Shown here: one piece after another, positions 33,897 through 42,697 of the stretch
Position numbering within the stretch: the first letter of the stretch is position 1
Layout: each line of letters opens with the position of its first letter
NCBI GenBank assembly: GCA_964444685.1
Contig: CAYUIG010000015.1
Span: forward strand, 5,317 to 69,316
Origin: CAYUIG01 sp964444685
GTDB lineage: Bacteria; Gemmatimonadota; Gemmatimonadetes; Longimicrobiales; RSA9
DNA length: 64,000 nt
Reading direction: 5' to 3'
The notes under the pieces: generated by a model
Databases searched by the model: none
Told to the model about the DNA's origin: nothing
What the model saw: the letters and a program-made list of their open reading frames with translations, nothing else
Translations under genes and position numbers: made by a program

Positions 33897-34769
33897 ATGC
33901 AGGTCGACGAGGCGCGCCGCAGAACACCGGAGCTGGCCGACCTCACCGGCGAGGAGCGGCGTTCGCTCACGCATGGCGAGTTCTGGATTCCCGAGCACGA
34001 GCGTGTGGTCTACCAGCTCGCATTGCGCTCGCTGAATCAGGCCGCGATCCCATACGTCGTCAGCGGGCTGTACGCGATCTACGAGTACACGGGGATCTAC
34101 AGGAAGACGAAGGACCTCGATCTCTTCATCCAGCCGGGCCACGTGATCGAGACGGCGCGTGTGCTGAAGGCGGCTGGATTCGAGGTGAAGCTCGAGCAGG
34201 CACACTGGATCGCGAAAGCGATGATGGGTGACGTGCAGACGGACCTCATCTTCGGAATGGGGAATGGCCTCGCGTTCATCGATGCAGGGTGGTACCGGCA
34301 TTCGCGCGCGGGCATCCTGGCCGGTGAGCCGGTGCGCATCGGTCCGGCCGAGGAGCTGATCTGGCACCGGCTGTACGTGTCGGAGCGCCATCGCTGGGAC
34401 ATGGCCGATGTGCTGCACCTGATCCTGTGCCGTGGCGACGAGCTGGACTGGAGCCGTCTGCTCGACCGCGTGGGCCGGCACTGGCAGCTCCTGCTCGCGC
34501 AGGTGCACCTCTTCGACTTCGCGTATCCCGGTTATCGGCGACGCATCCCGCAGCAGGTGCGCGACCAGCTCGCCGCGCTCGCCGCGGCCGCAGCGCTCGA
34601 GCCGCCGGGTGATCCGCTCCTGTGTCAGGGCACGCTCATCTCGCGCTTCTCATTCAGCATCGATGTGAACGAGTGGGGGTTCCACGACCCGCGCAAGGAT
34701 GCGACCGTGGCGAGCCGCACGATGCCCGTCATCCAGGAGATCGTGAACAGCGATGTCTGGGACGACTGA
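33897..34769 (+). CDS. Nucleotidyltransferase-fold protein (polymerase-beta type)
   Basis: 290 residues. ATG 33897 follows GGAGGAG, which fixes the start. The Pol-beta nucleotidyltransferase core is VVSGLYAIYEYTGIYRKTKD with LDLFIQP (Asp-x-Asp) and a third Asp in GDVQTDLIFGM. The C-terminal half is helical (EELIWHRLYVSERHRWDMAD). Similar MNT/AbiEii-like proteins transfer nucleotides to tRNAs, proteins or antibiotics. Its last 17 bases overlap the start of the phosphoesterase gene, so the two are coupled. Confidence 0.8.
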   Translation: MQVDEARRRTPELADLTGEERRSLTHGEFWIPEHERVVYQLALRSLNQAAIPYVVSGLYAIYEYTGIYRKTKDLDLFIQPGHVIETARVLKAAGFEVKLEQAHWIAKAMMGDVQTDLIFGMGNGLAFIDAGWYRHSRAGILAGEPVRIGPAEELIWHRLYVSERHRWDMADVLHLILCRGDELDWSRLLDRVGRHWQLLLAQVHLFDFAYPGYRRRIPQQVRDQLAALAAAAALEPPGDPLLCQGTLISRFSFSIDVNEWGFHDPRKDATVASRTMPVIQEIVNSDVWDD

Positions 34770-35586
34770 AGCGATCGCACTCTCCAACCGCGACGATGTC
34801 GAGCCGCAGCGCACGCTGCGCCTCGCCGCGATCGGCGACCTGCATTACGACGGCCGATCCGCGGGGTCGCTGCGTCCGCTGTTCGCGGAGATCCAGCGCA
34901 GCGCCGACATGCTCGTGCTGTGCGGTGACATGACGACGCACGGCCGCGTCGAGCAGATGCGCGGCTTCGTGGAAGAGATGGGCGGTGTCACGATCCCGAT
35001 CATTGCCGTGCTCGGCAACCATGACGTCGAGTGCGGCCAGGAGAAGGAGCTCACGGCGGTGCTCGTCGAACGCGGCGTCAACGTGCTCACGGGTGGTGAA
35101 CCGATCGTGATCGAGGGAATCGGTTTCGCCGGGACGAAGGGGTTCGCGGGCGGTTTCGGGCGGGGCGCGCTCGCGCCGTTCGGCGAGAAGCTGATCAAGG
35201 ACTTCGTGCAGCACGCGATCGACGAGGCGATCGCACTCGAGAACGGGCTGCGCAATCTGCCGACCGACACCAAGGTGGCGGTGCTGCACTACTCGCCGAT
35301 CGCTGAAACGCTCGAGGGCGAGCCGGAGATCATCTTTCCGTTCCTCGGTTCATCGCGACTCGTGCAGCCGATCGACACGCTGGGTGCAACGGTCGTGTTC
35401 CACGGCCACGCGCACCACGGCCGCCTCGAGGGCAGCACGCCGGGCGGCGTGCCGGTGCGCAACGTGGCGCGGCCGGTTCTGGAGGCGCACGGCCTGTCCT
35501 TTCTCATCTACGAGCTGCCCGCGCCCGAGCGGCGGCGCGAACATGCGACGGACACCGCTAGCCGAAACGTTCGAGGAATGCGATGA
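34753..35586 (+). CDS. Calcineurin-like metallophosphoesterase
   Basis: 277 residues, ATG 34753 inside the end of the nucleotidyltransferase gene. All metallophosphoesterase motifs are present: AAIGDLHYDG, VLCGDMTTHG, AVLGNHDVECG, VLHYSPI and VFHGHAHHGRLEG. It would hydrolyse phosphodiesters or monoesters with a dinuclear metal centre. Substrate unknown; the coupling suggests it reverses or processes the product of the upstream enzyme. The last 29 bases overlap the end of the topoisomerase IB gene on the other strand. Confidence 0.88.
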   Translation: MSGTTEAIALSNRDDVEPQRTLRLAAIGDLHYDGRSAGSLRPLFAEIQRSADMLVLCGDMTTHGRVEQMRGFVEEMGGVTIPIIAVLGNHDVECGQEKELTAVLVERGVNVLTGGEPIVIEGIGFAGTKGFAGGFGRGALAPFGEKLIKDFVQHAIDEAIALENGLRNLPTDTKVAVLHYSPIAETLEGEPEIIFPFLGSSRLVQPIDTLGATVVFHGHAHHGRLEGSTPGGVPVRNVARPVLEAHGLSFLIYELPAPERRREHATDTASRNVRGMR

Positions 35587-36547
35587 GCGCGCGTTCCTCC
35601 GGATAGTAGCCGACGGGTTCGCGCGCACCGACCTCCCGCCGGTCGTTCCTCCTTCGCTCGATCGTGCGGCCCCGCAGGTACTCCTCGAGCACGGCCGGAT
35701 GGATGTAGGCGCTCCTGCAGATGGCGGGCGTGTTGCCCAGCTCCGCGGCGACGATCTGGCAGGCGAGGCGCACGGTCGACGCCGCTTCGCGCCGGGACGA
35801 GAGCGGCCCGATGTCGGCGAGCACGGTGGCGGCGCGCACGGTGCCGCTGAACGTGCGCAGGTCCTTCGACGTGATGCGCTCGCCGCAGATCTCGCGCAGG
35901 TAGCGGTTGACCATCTGCGCGGTGATCGGCTTGACCGCATTCCCATCGCGGTACTGGAAGAGGCGCTTTCCGGGAAGCTGCTTCAGCTCCTCGATGATCT
36001 CCACGAGCGGCGTGTCGGCCACGACCTGGCGCTGATCGATCCGCCGTTTCCCCGAATAGCGGAAGACGAGGTTGGTGCCTTCGATGCGCACGTGTCGCTT
36101 GCCCAGCGTGCAGATGCCGAAGGTCCGGTTGGCCACGGCGTAGCGCTCGCTGCCCGCGCGGAACCCCGCCCGGGCCATGAGCCGGACGACCGTGGCGAGG
36201 ACCTTGCGCTGGTCGAGGTCCGGACGGCCGAGGTCGTCGTTCGTGGCTGCGCGCAGGTCGGGCAGCACGCGCGCGACCTCACGCAGGCGGCGCCACTTCC
36301 GGCGGTCCTGCCGGCGTACGTGCGCGGCGGAGTAGCGGTACTGCTTCCGGCCGGCCGCATCGCGGCCCCACGCCTGGATCTTGCGATCCGGGTCGGGCGC
36401 GATGTGGACGTCCGTCCAGCCGGGCGGGATCGCGAGCGAGCGGATCCGCGCGAGCGTGTCGGGCGCGGTGAGCGGGCGGCCGTTGAGGCCGACGTAGCGG
36501 AATCGTTTCGGCGAGCCCGCGCGGCGCCACCAGCCGTTCGATGCCAT
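35558..36547 (-). CDS. Bacterial DNA topoisomerase IB
   Basis: 329 residues, typical of the poxvirus-like bacterial TopIB. N-terminal FRYVGLNGRPL and IPPGWTDVHIAPDPDRKIQA, the GRDAAGRKQYRYSAAH segment, then the catalytic domain with FGICTLGKRHVRIEG, RITSKDLRTFSGTV (Lys and Arg) and RSAYIHPAVLEEYL with Tyr281 as nucleophile. It relaxes supercoils by a 3'-phosphotyrosyl intermediate. ATG 36547 is preceded by a short divergent region shared with the next gene. Confidence 0.94.
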   Translation of the reverse strand: MASNGWWRRAGSPKRFRYVGLNGRPLTAPDTLARIRSLAIPPGWTDVHIAPDPDRKIQAWGRDAAGRKQYRYSAAHVRRQDRRKWRRLREVARVLPDLRAATNDDLGRPDLDQRKVLATVVRLMARAGFRAGSERYAVANRTFGICTLGKRHVRIEGTNLVFRYSGKRRIDQRQVVADTPLVEIIEELKQLPGKRLFQYRDGNAVKPITAQMVNRYLREICGERITSKDLRTFSGTVRAATVLADIGPLSSRREAASTVRLACQIVAAELGNTPAICRSAYIHPAVLEEYLRGRTIERRRNDRREVGAREPVGYYPEERALIAFLERFG

Positions 36548-36638
36548 GGGACCGCCCGGGGATTCACGGTCCGTGCCAGTCGGGAGTGTGGATGATGTGT
36601 GGAGCGCGGGCCGTGCCCGCCCTGAATGGAGGATGCGC

Positions 36639-36881
36639 ATGACGCAGCCGTCGAGGACGACGGAAACGCAGCATCGTGACTACGAAACGATCCGCGACCT
36701 GATGAATCAGATCCGGGACCGGCTCACCGTTCCGGATCGCGCCACGCTCGCGATCGGGCTCGTCGGTCACCTCGCGACGCTGATGAACGGCGCGCAGATG
36801 AAGAAGCTGCTCGCGCAGCTCGTCGAGGAAGCAGAGCGCGTGCAGGATGTGCCGCCGCTGCGGAGGAAGGGCCAGGAGTAG
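36639..36881 (+). CDS. Small unknown protein
   Basis: 80 residues. GGAGG at 36628-36632 is 6 bases before ATG 36639, favoured over ATG 36633. HRDYETIRDLMNQIRDRLTV and AQMKKLLAQLVEEAERVQDV form two helices around a hydrophobic middle (LAIGLVGHLATLMNGAQ). Probably a small helical bundle. It is immediately followed (1 base) by the Omp85 gene and may be part of that operon. Confidence 0.6.
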   Translation: MTQPSRTTETQHRDYETIRDLMNQIRDRLTVPDRATLAIGLVGHLATLMNGAQMKKLLAQLVEEAERVQDVPPLRRKGQE

Positions 36882-36882
36882 C

Positions 36883-39012
36883 GTGCGCCGGCGGCTGGCC
36901 ATCGTGGCGGCGGTGCTCTGCTGTGCGGGGCCCGCAGCCGCGCAGGACGATGCGCGCGGCGAACCGGAGGTCGAAGACATCCGCTTCGAGGGCGCGCACG
37001 CGCTCGATCGTTCCGTGCTGTACGACGCGATCGAGACGCGCGCATCCGGCTGTCGCTCTCCGCTTTTCGTCCTCGCGTGCATCATCGGTGACTTCGACTG
37101 GGCGGAAGCGCGCAGGCTGCTCACCGACACGGCGGCGGTATATGTCGATGCGCAGCGGCTCGAGACGGTCTACCACCTCTGGGGCTACCCCGACGCGCGC
37201 GTGGTGAGCGTGATCGAGCCGCAGCCCGACGGCGATGTCATCGTGCGCTTCGTGGTCTCGGAAGGGGAGCCGCTGCGGGTCGCTTCGCTCGACATCCGCG
37301 GCGTCGAGCTGGACGGGCCGCTGCCGCTCGAGGTCGGAGATCCGTACGCCATGCCGAGACTCGAGGCGCTGATCGAAATCATCGAGATGCGGTTCGCCGA
37401 GCAGGGGCACCCCTACGCCGTCGTGGAAGTCAGCGGCGACGTCGACCCGTCCACCCGCCGCGCGAACGTCGTGCTCGAGGCGGTGCCGGGTCCCGCGGTG
37501 GTGTTCGGTTCGGTGACCGTGGCAGCGGAGTCGCCGATCTCGGAGGGCGTCGTGCACGAGCGGCTCGCGATCCGTCCGGGCGAACCGTTCCGCACGTCAT
37601 CGATCCAGCGGACCGAACGCAGCCTGTACGAGCTGCCGATCGTCGAGCGCGTGGCCACGGAGCTCACGGGACTGGCCACGGGCGAAGCGGTGATCGATGT
37701 GCACGTCAACGTGTCCGCGCGCAGGCCGGCAGGTGTGGAGGTCGAGGGCACGGTCTCATCGACCGACTGCCTCGAGATGGCCGCGTTCTGGCGCCATCGG
37801 TACGTCGGCGGACCACGCGTTCTGTCGATCGGTGGCGGCGTCGGCAACCTGCTCGCGGAGCAGGCGTCGGGCTCGTTCCCGTGCACGTCGACCGGCACGG
37901 GCGCGTTCGCCGAGCCGAACCACCGCGTCGAAGCGGAGCTGCGCGAGTACGGCTTCGCGGGTGACGAGCGCACGACGCTCGTGCTGCGCGGCTTCTGGCG
38001 GCGCGAGTCGTCGCCGAATGCGTACGTCTCGCGCGGCAAGGGCGGCGCGGTCGAGCTATCCCGCGAGCTGGGACGCGGCTGGTGGGTCGTGGCGGGTTGG
38101 CGCGCGGAGCACCAGGAGCTGGCAGCGGCAAACGCGTACTTCTGCGGGAACTACGGCGTGTGCGCGGACTCCGCGATCGATGCGTTGAGCGGCGCGCAAT
38201 GGCTTGCGCCCGCGGAGCTGATCGTCGCGTGGCAGTCGACGGAACTGCCGGGTGGTCTGCGGCGGCCCGACACGGGCCCCGGCACGGAGTGGCGCACCGA
38301 CGTCGTGCCCGACTGGCGCTGGTCCGCGCGCGCAGGTGTCGAAGCGGCGGCCGGCGTGACCGGGTCGGCGTTCTCGTTTACGCGCGCGATCGGCGAGGCG
38401 AGCGTGACGCGCGTGCTGGGCCGAAGCCTCGAGGTGGCCGCGCGTTTTCGCGGTGCCGCGCTCGGCGGCGACGCGATCCTGCCGCCGCAGATGCGGCTCT
38501 TCAGTGGCGGCGTGTCGACGGTGCGTGGCGTCGAGGAGAACCTGCTCGGCCCGAAGGTGCTGATCGCGCGCGAGGGTGCAGCCGTGGACACGGCATTCGT
38601 CGATCCGGCGGACGTGTCCGTCCGGGCGACCGGCGGCGACCGCCTCGTCGAGGCGAACGTCGAAGCGCGCTTGTGGGTGAGCGATGTCCTCCAGCTCGCG
38701 GGCTTCATCGACTATGGCCGCATCTGGCGTGTGGACGAAGGCGCGCTCCCGTTCGATGGCCTCGATGCCGCTTCGCGCGTAACGCCGGGTGTCGGGTTCC
38801 GTCTTGTCACCGACCTCGGCCCGATCCGCGTCGATGTCGGCTACGATCCGGGCGGCTTCGAGCGCCTCCCGCTGCTGCTCGTCGATGACGAGGGCTCCAT
38901 CCGCAGTGCCGGGCTCGCCCGCTTCTCGCCGTACGAGTACGACGATCCAAGCGCGTTCCGCGCGTTCGTGCGCCGGCTGCAGCTGCACGTAGCGATCGGG
39001 CAGGCGTTCTGA
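36883..39012 (+). CDS. Omp85/TamA-like outer-membrane assembly protein
   Basis: 709 residues from GTG 36883 with a signal peptide (RRRLAIVAAVLCCAGPAAA). Three POTRA-like domains fill residues about 30-290 (VEDIRFEGAHALDRSVLYDA, RVASLDIRGVEL, FGSVTVAAES). A 16-stranded barrel follows, with the Omp85 loop motif STVRGVEENLLGPK and final strand RLQLHVAIGQAF. TGATG overlap with the TamB gene indicates a TAM-like translocation pair rather than the main BamA. No lipid acyltransferase or Skp genes are adjacent. Confidence 0.88.
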   Translation: MRRRLAIVAAVLCCAGPAAAQDDARGEPEVEDIRFEGAHALDRSVLYDAIETRASGCRSPLFVLACIIGDFDWAEARRLLTDTAAVYVDAQRLETVYHLWGYPDARVVSVIEPQPDGDVIVRFVVSEGEPLRVASLDIRGVELDGPLPLEVGDPYAMPRLEALIEIIEMRFAEQGHPYAVVEVSGDVDPSTRRANVVLEAVPGPAVVFGSVTVAAESPISEGVVHERLAIRPGEPFRTSSIQRTERSLYELPIVERVATELTGLATGEAVIDVHVNVSARRPAGVEVEGTVSSTDCLEMAAFWRHRYVGGPRVLSIGGGVGNLLAEQASGSFPCTSTGTGAFAEPNHRVEAELREYGFAGDERTTLVLRGFWRRESSPNAYVSRGKGGAVELSRELGRGWWVVAGWRAEHQELAAANAYFCGNYGVCADSAIDALSGAQWLAPAELIVAWQSTELPGGLRRPDTGPGTEWRTDVVPDWRWSARAGVEAAAGVTGSAFSFTRAIGEASVTRVLGRSLEVAARFRGAALGGDAILPPQMRLFSGGVSTVRGVEENLLGPKVLIAREGAAVDTAFVDPADVSVRATGGDRLVEANVEARLWVSDVLQLAGFIDYGRIWRVDEGALPFDGLDAASRVTPGVGFRLVTDLGPIRVDVGYDPGGFERLPLLLVDDEGSIRSAGLARFSPYEYDDPSAFRAFVRRLQLHVAIGQAF

Positions 39013-42011
39013 TGGCGACGCGTGCGTCCTCCGGTCTCGTAGCGATGATCGCGTTGCTGGCCGGTGTCATGCTTCTGCGTGCGCAGGATGATGCGCGGCC
39101 GCGCATCCCGATCCTGCGCGAGCTGTCGCCGCTTGCTGCCGACGCGTGGGAGCGCGTGGATGGTCCGCTCACGTTGCGACTGCGTGACGTCGCGTTCACG
39201 ACGTCTCTGGGTGCGCGCGTCCGTGTACCTCTGGCGGAAGTGATCGCGCCCGCGCCGCTCGACGGGGATGTCGTGCACGTCGAGTCCGTGCGCGTGGTCG
39301 GGCTCCGCTTCCACGCACCACCGGACAGCATCGATACGCCGTTCGACCCGTTCGTCGACATTCCAGGTCCGCGTGTGACGATCGACCGCTTTGCGCTCGA
39401 GGACGCGGTGCTCGAGACCGCTGCGCACCCGATCCAGTACGAGGGCGAGTGGCTCTGGCGCGCCCAGGACGTGGACCTCGTACTCTCGCAGATCCGTTTC
39501 GGCGGCGGCGGTCCGCTCGGCTCCCGCATCGCGCGTTTCGACTTCGTCGGGGAGTTCAAGGGGCGGCCGCTGCAGGTCGTTGCGTTGAACGGCGGGCTGG
39601 CGCGGTCGTCGTCGGTGCTGGAGAGCGACCTGTTCGTGTCTCTGGGAACATCGCGGCTGGATGTCTCGCTGTCGATGCGACGGGACGGCGCGTATGCGGT
39701 GCAGCTCGCTGCGGACACACTGCTCTATCCGGAAGTGCGCGCGCTCGTGCGTGCGGCACCGCAGAGCGGGAGTGGGGCGGGTGTGCTCAGACTGTCGGGG
39801 GATGCGGAATCCGGGCGCGTGCAGATTCCGGCGTGGCGCTCCTGGTTCGGTGCTTCCGAGGTGGTCATGCGGGGCGGTGTCGTGACGGGTCCTGCGTTGG
39901 CGGCGGAGTCGCTGGTGCTGGAAACGTCGGGGCTCGCGTCCGCCGATCTCGAGGAGGCGTTCGGCGCTTCGATCCCGGGCGGCGGCACATGGCGCGGCGC
40001 CCTGCGCGCGCACGGGGTCCTGTCCGAACGCGTTGCGGTGAACGCCGCGTTCGACCGGCTGGACGAGCCGCGCCGTTTCGGGGTGCGACTGGGTGTCTCG
40101 GGCGCCGCGGATTCGTTTCACGTTGCGGGTACGTTCGACACGGGCACGCCCGGCGTCGGCACGAACGGATCCGCAACGTCCGCGCTGAGCGGATCGGTTG
40201 CCGGTGACGTGGACCTGGAGTCGGAAACGGTCCGGGGTTCGTTTGCGACGGGACGGCTCGTGCTGTGGGACACGGCGTGGGTGGCAGCGGCCGATACGAT
40301 CGCTGCGGAGATCGATGGAACGTTCGACGCCGTCGATGTGAACGTCACCGCGCGCCTCGCGGACGGCGGCGCCGTTTCCGTCAGCGGTCGCGCGCAGATC
40401 TCGGGCACGCGCGCCATCGATGCGGTCGCCGAGCTGACGAACATCCGCCTGGGTGACAGTACCTTTGCATGGGCGAACGGAAGTGTCGCGATCGCCGGGC
40501 CGTTCGATCGCGCGGTGGCGCGCCCGCTCATCGTGATTCAGGACTCGACAAGCACGGCCGGGTACGCGCGTGTCGATGGATCCGCTGTGCTCGCGAGCGA
40601 CGGCGCACTGGATCTGCGCGTGCACGCGGACTCCCTCCCTCTCGACAGGATCCCGCTGCGCGACGCTGTGCGCGACGTGCGTGGGCTGGCTACCGGTGTC
40701 ATCGCGGTGGGTGGCACGATCTCGGAGCCGGAGCCGTCCGGATCGCTCGTCGTGCGCGATGGCGCGTTCACCATCGTGCGCAGCGGTACGCCGGTCGACT
40801 CCCTGACGGGCAAGTTCAGCCTGTCCTCCGATGCGGCACGGGTTGCGCTCGACGGCCGGGCCGGGCCGGGATCGCTGGCGCTCAGGGGCTCACTCGCGTT
40901 CGACGACCCACGCACAGTGACGCTCGATCTGCGTGCCGACAGCGCACTGCTCGTTTCGACCGACAGTGCAGTCGTCGTCGGTTCGGCGACGATCTCGGCC
41001 GCGGGCCCGCTCGAGAAGCCCGTGGTCGACGGCACCATCGCGCTGCTCGATGGCTGGATCCACGAGGACAACTTCAAACGGCAGGCGCCGCAGGACACCG
41101 CGGAAACGCGCACGATCGAGGAGTCGGATGAACCGCCGCCGTTCGCCGGCGGCGTGACGGTCGAGATCATGCCGGGCATCCGCATCATCGACGAGGACTC
41201 GGAGATGCGCGGCCGCGGCACGATCGCGGTGACGGCGGACAGCGCGGGCGTGCACGCGGACGGCGTGTACCGCATCCACGAAGGCTTCTACGCGAACTTC
41301 GGCGAGCGATTCCGGGTGGTGGGCGGCGCGTTCGTGTTCTCCGGAACCGGCGTCGAACCGCGTGTGACGTTGCGCGCGGAGCACGATGACGACGAGCCGC
41401 TCGTGTCCGGCATCGAGCCGAAGCTGCACGCGTTCGAGTGGCAGCCGCCGCTCGAGTTCTTCGCGATCGGCACGCCGAGCGTCGTGTCCGAAACGCTGCG
41501 GCGCGCGGCGCTCCTGCCCGAGTCGCAGACGGAGCTCGCGTCGTATCTGCTCACGCAATCACCGACGCAGCCGATCACCGGCTGGCGTGCGTCGCCCTTC
41601 TGGCCCGCGAACGACGGCGGCGGTGTGGCCGGCGCACGCGCGTCCGCGCAGAGTCTGCCGCTGCTCTGGGCGTACATCGCGGACGAGGGCTACGACTATC
41701 TGCCGCTGAGTGTCGGCTACCTGCGCGCCGGCACTGTGGAGATCGGCAGCGAGTATCCCGCGCCGATCGTGGTCGGCCCGCTGCTGCGCGCCGCGGGTCG
41801 CGCAGGCCGCTGGCAGGCGGTGCTCAGCCAGCCGCTGGCCGGCTGGCCCGCACCCGGTGTGCGCCTCCGCTATGACACCGCCGAGGGCCTCGAGCTGTTC
41901 GTGTTCAACGAGCCCCGCTACCGCCCGTCCCGCTTCGTCGCCGGCGGCCTGCGCCCGTGGGAGCTGAGGCGGCGGTCCGGCATCGGGTTCCGCTGGTCGC
42001 GCGAGTTTTGA
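39012..42011 (+). CDS. tamB: TamB-like translocation/assembly protein
   Basis: 999 residues, ATG 39012 overlapping the previous TGA. An N-terminal signal anchor (ASSGLVAMIALLAGVMLL) leads to a long AsmA/TamB beta-groove of repeating strands, in which GSLVVRDGAFTI and GTIALLDGWIHEDNF are typical. The C-terminal DUF490 part includes YRIHEGFYANFGERFRVVGG, PESQTELASYLLTQSP and a terminal FRWSREF. TamB-type proteins bridge inner and outer membranes and move lipids or barrel proteins. The length is shorter than E. coli TamB (about 1260). Confidence 0.88.
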   Translation: MATRASSGLVAMIALLAGVMLLRAQDDARPRIPILRELSPLAADAWERVDGPLTLRLRDVAFTTSLGARVRVPLAEVIAPAPLDGDVVHVESVRVVGLRFHAPPDSIDTPFDPFVDIPGPRVTIDRFALEDAVLETAAHPIQYEGEWLWRAQDVDLVLSQIRFGGGGPLGSRIARFDFVGEFKGRPLQVVALNGGLARSSSVLESDLFVSLGTSRLDVSLSMRRDGAYAVQLAADTLLYPEVRALVRAAPQSGSGAGVLRLSGDAESGRVQIPAWRSWFGASEVVMRGGVVTGPALAAESLVLETSGLASADLEEAFGASIPGGGTWRGALRAHGVLSERVAVNAAFDRLDEPRRFGVRLGVSGAADSFHVAGTFDTGTPGVGTNGSATSALSGSVAGDVDLESETVRGSFATGRLVLWDTAWVAAADTIAAEIDGTFDAVDVNVTARLADGGAVSVSGRAQISGTRAIDAVAELTNIRLGDSTFAWANGSVAIAGPFDRAVARPLIVIQDSTSTAGYARVDGSAVLASDGALDLRVHADSLPLDRIPLRDAVRDVRGLATGVIAVGGTISEPEPSGSLVVRDGAFTIVRSGTPVDSLTGKFSLSSDAARVALDGRAGPGSLALRGSLAFDDPRTVTLDLRADSALLVSTDSAVVVGSATISAAGPLEKPVVDGTIALLDGWIHEDNFKRQAPQDTAETRTIEESDEPPPFAGGVTVEIMPGIRIIDEDSEMRGRGTIAVTADSAGVHADGVYRIHEGFYANFGERFRVVGGAFVFSGTGVEPRVTLRAEHDDDEPLVSGIEPKLHAFEWQPPLEFFAIGTPSVVSETLRRAALLPESQTELASYLLTQSPTQPITGWRASPFWPANDGGGVAGARASAQSLPLLWAYIADEGYDYLPLSVGYLRAGTVEIGSEYPAPIVVGPLLRAAGRAGRWQAVLSQPLAGWPAPGVRLRYDTAEGLELFVFNEPRYRPSRFVAGGLRPWELRRRSGIGFRWSREF

Positions 42012-42039
42012 GGGCCGCCCCCGCCCGTGAAGCGCGGGC

Positions 42040-42697
42040 GACGTGGGGACGGGCGACGTGGGGACGGGCGACGTGGGGACGGGCGACTCACGGCGGGCGA
42101 CGGGGCGACGTGGGGACGGGCGACTCACGGCGGGCGACTCATGGCGGGCGACTCACTACGGGCGACTCACGGCGGGTTCTTTACGGCGGGCTTCACGGCG
42201 GGGACGGCCGGGGGGCATGAACACAATCGCCCGTTCGAGCGACTTCGGGTGGTCCGCGGTCGGTATTGTTCGCGTGTCGAACACAATCGTCCATCGTTTG
42301 CAGAGTCCGCGGAGACGGCGGGCGTTTGTGTTCGCTGGACGAACAGAAGTGACCGCGCCCGCTGCAAACCACCTCCGGTGGGCGATTCGTTCGCTAAGCC
42401 CGATGACACGGGCTCGCCCTCGAGCGGCAGCATGCCGATCAAGACCCGCAGCAAGGACCCGCAGCACGGACCCGCAGTAAGGACCCGCAGTAGGGACCCG
42501 CAGTAAGGATCCGCAGTGAGGACGCGCAGTGAGGATCCGCAGTAAGGACCCGCAGTAGGGACCCGCAGTGTGGACCCGCAGTGAGGACGCGCAGTGAGGA
42601 CCCGCAGTGAAGACCCGCCGTAAAGACCCGCTGTGAGTCGCCCGCCGTCAGTCGCCCGCCGTGAGTCGCCCGCCACAAGTCGCCCGCCGCACCCAAA
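42040..42697. repeat. Nested tandem/inverted repeat block
   Basis: 42040-42084 holds three 15-base units GACGTGGGGACGGGC. 42085-42200 has 14-base units GACTCACGGCGGGC with variants, then GGTTCTTTACGGCGGGCTTC. 42207-42440 is mixed sequence with GAACACAA motifs. 42441-42632 has about fourteen 13-base units GTAAGGACCCGCA. 42607-42690 is the reverse complement type (GTGAGTCGCCCGCC, GTAAAGACCCGC) of the left arm. Thus 42085-42200 and 42607-42690 are imperfect inverted repeats bounding the block. It fills the whole gap between TamB and the next gene. Confidence 0.8.

Noticed and set aside
42027..42690. Open frames of about 100-170 codons in the repeat block on both strands
   Set aside because: They arise from stop-free tandem repeats, translate to monotonous peptides and lack ribosome binding sites.
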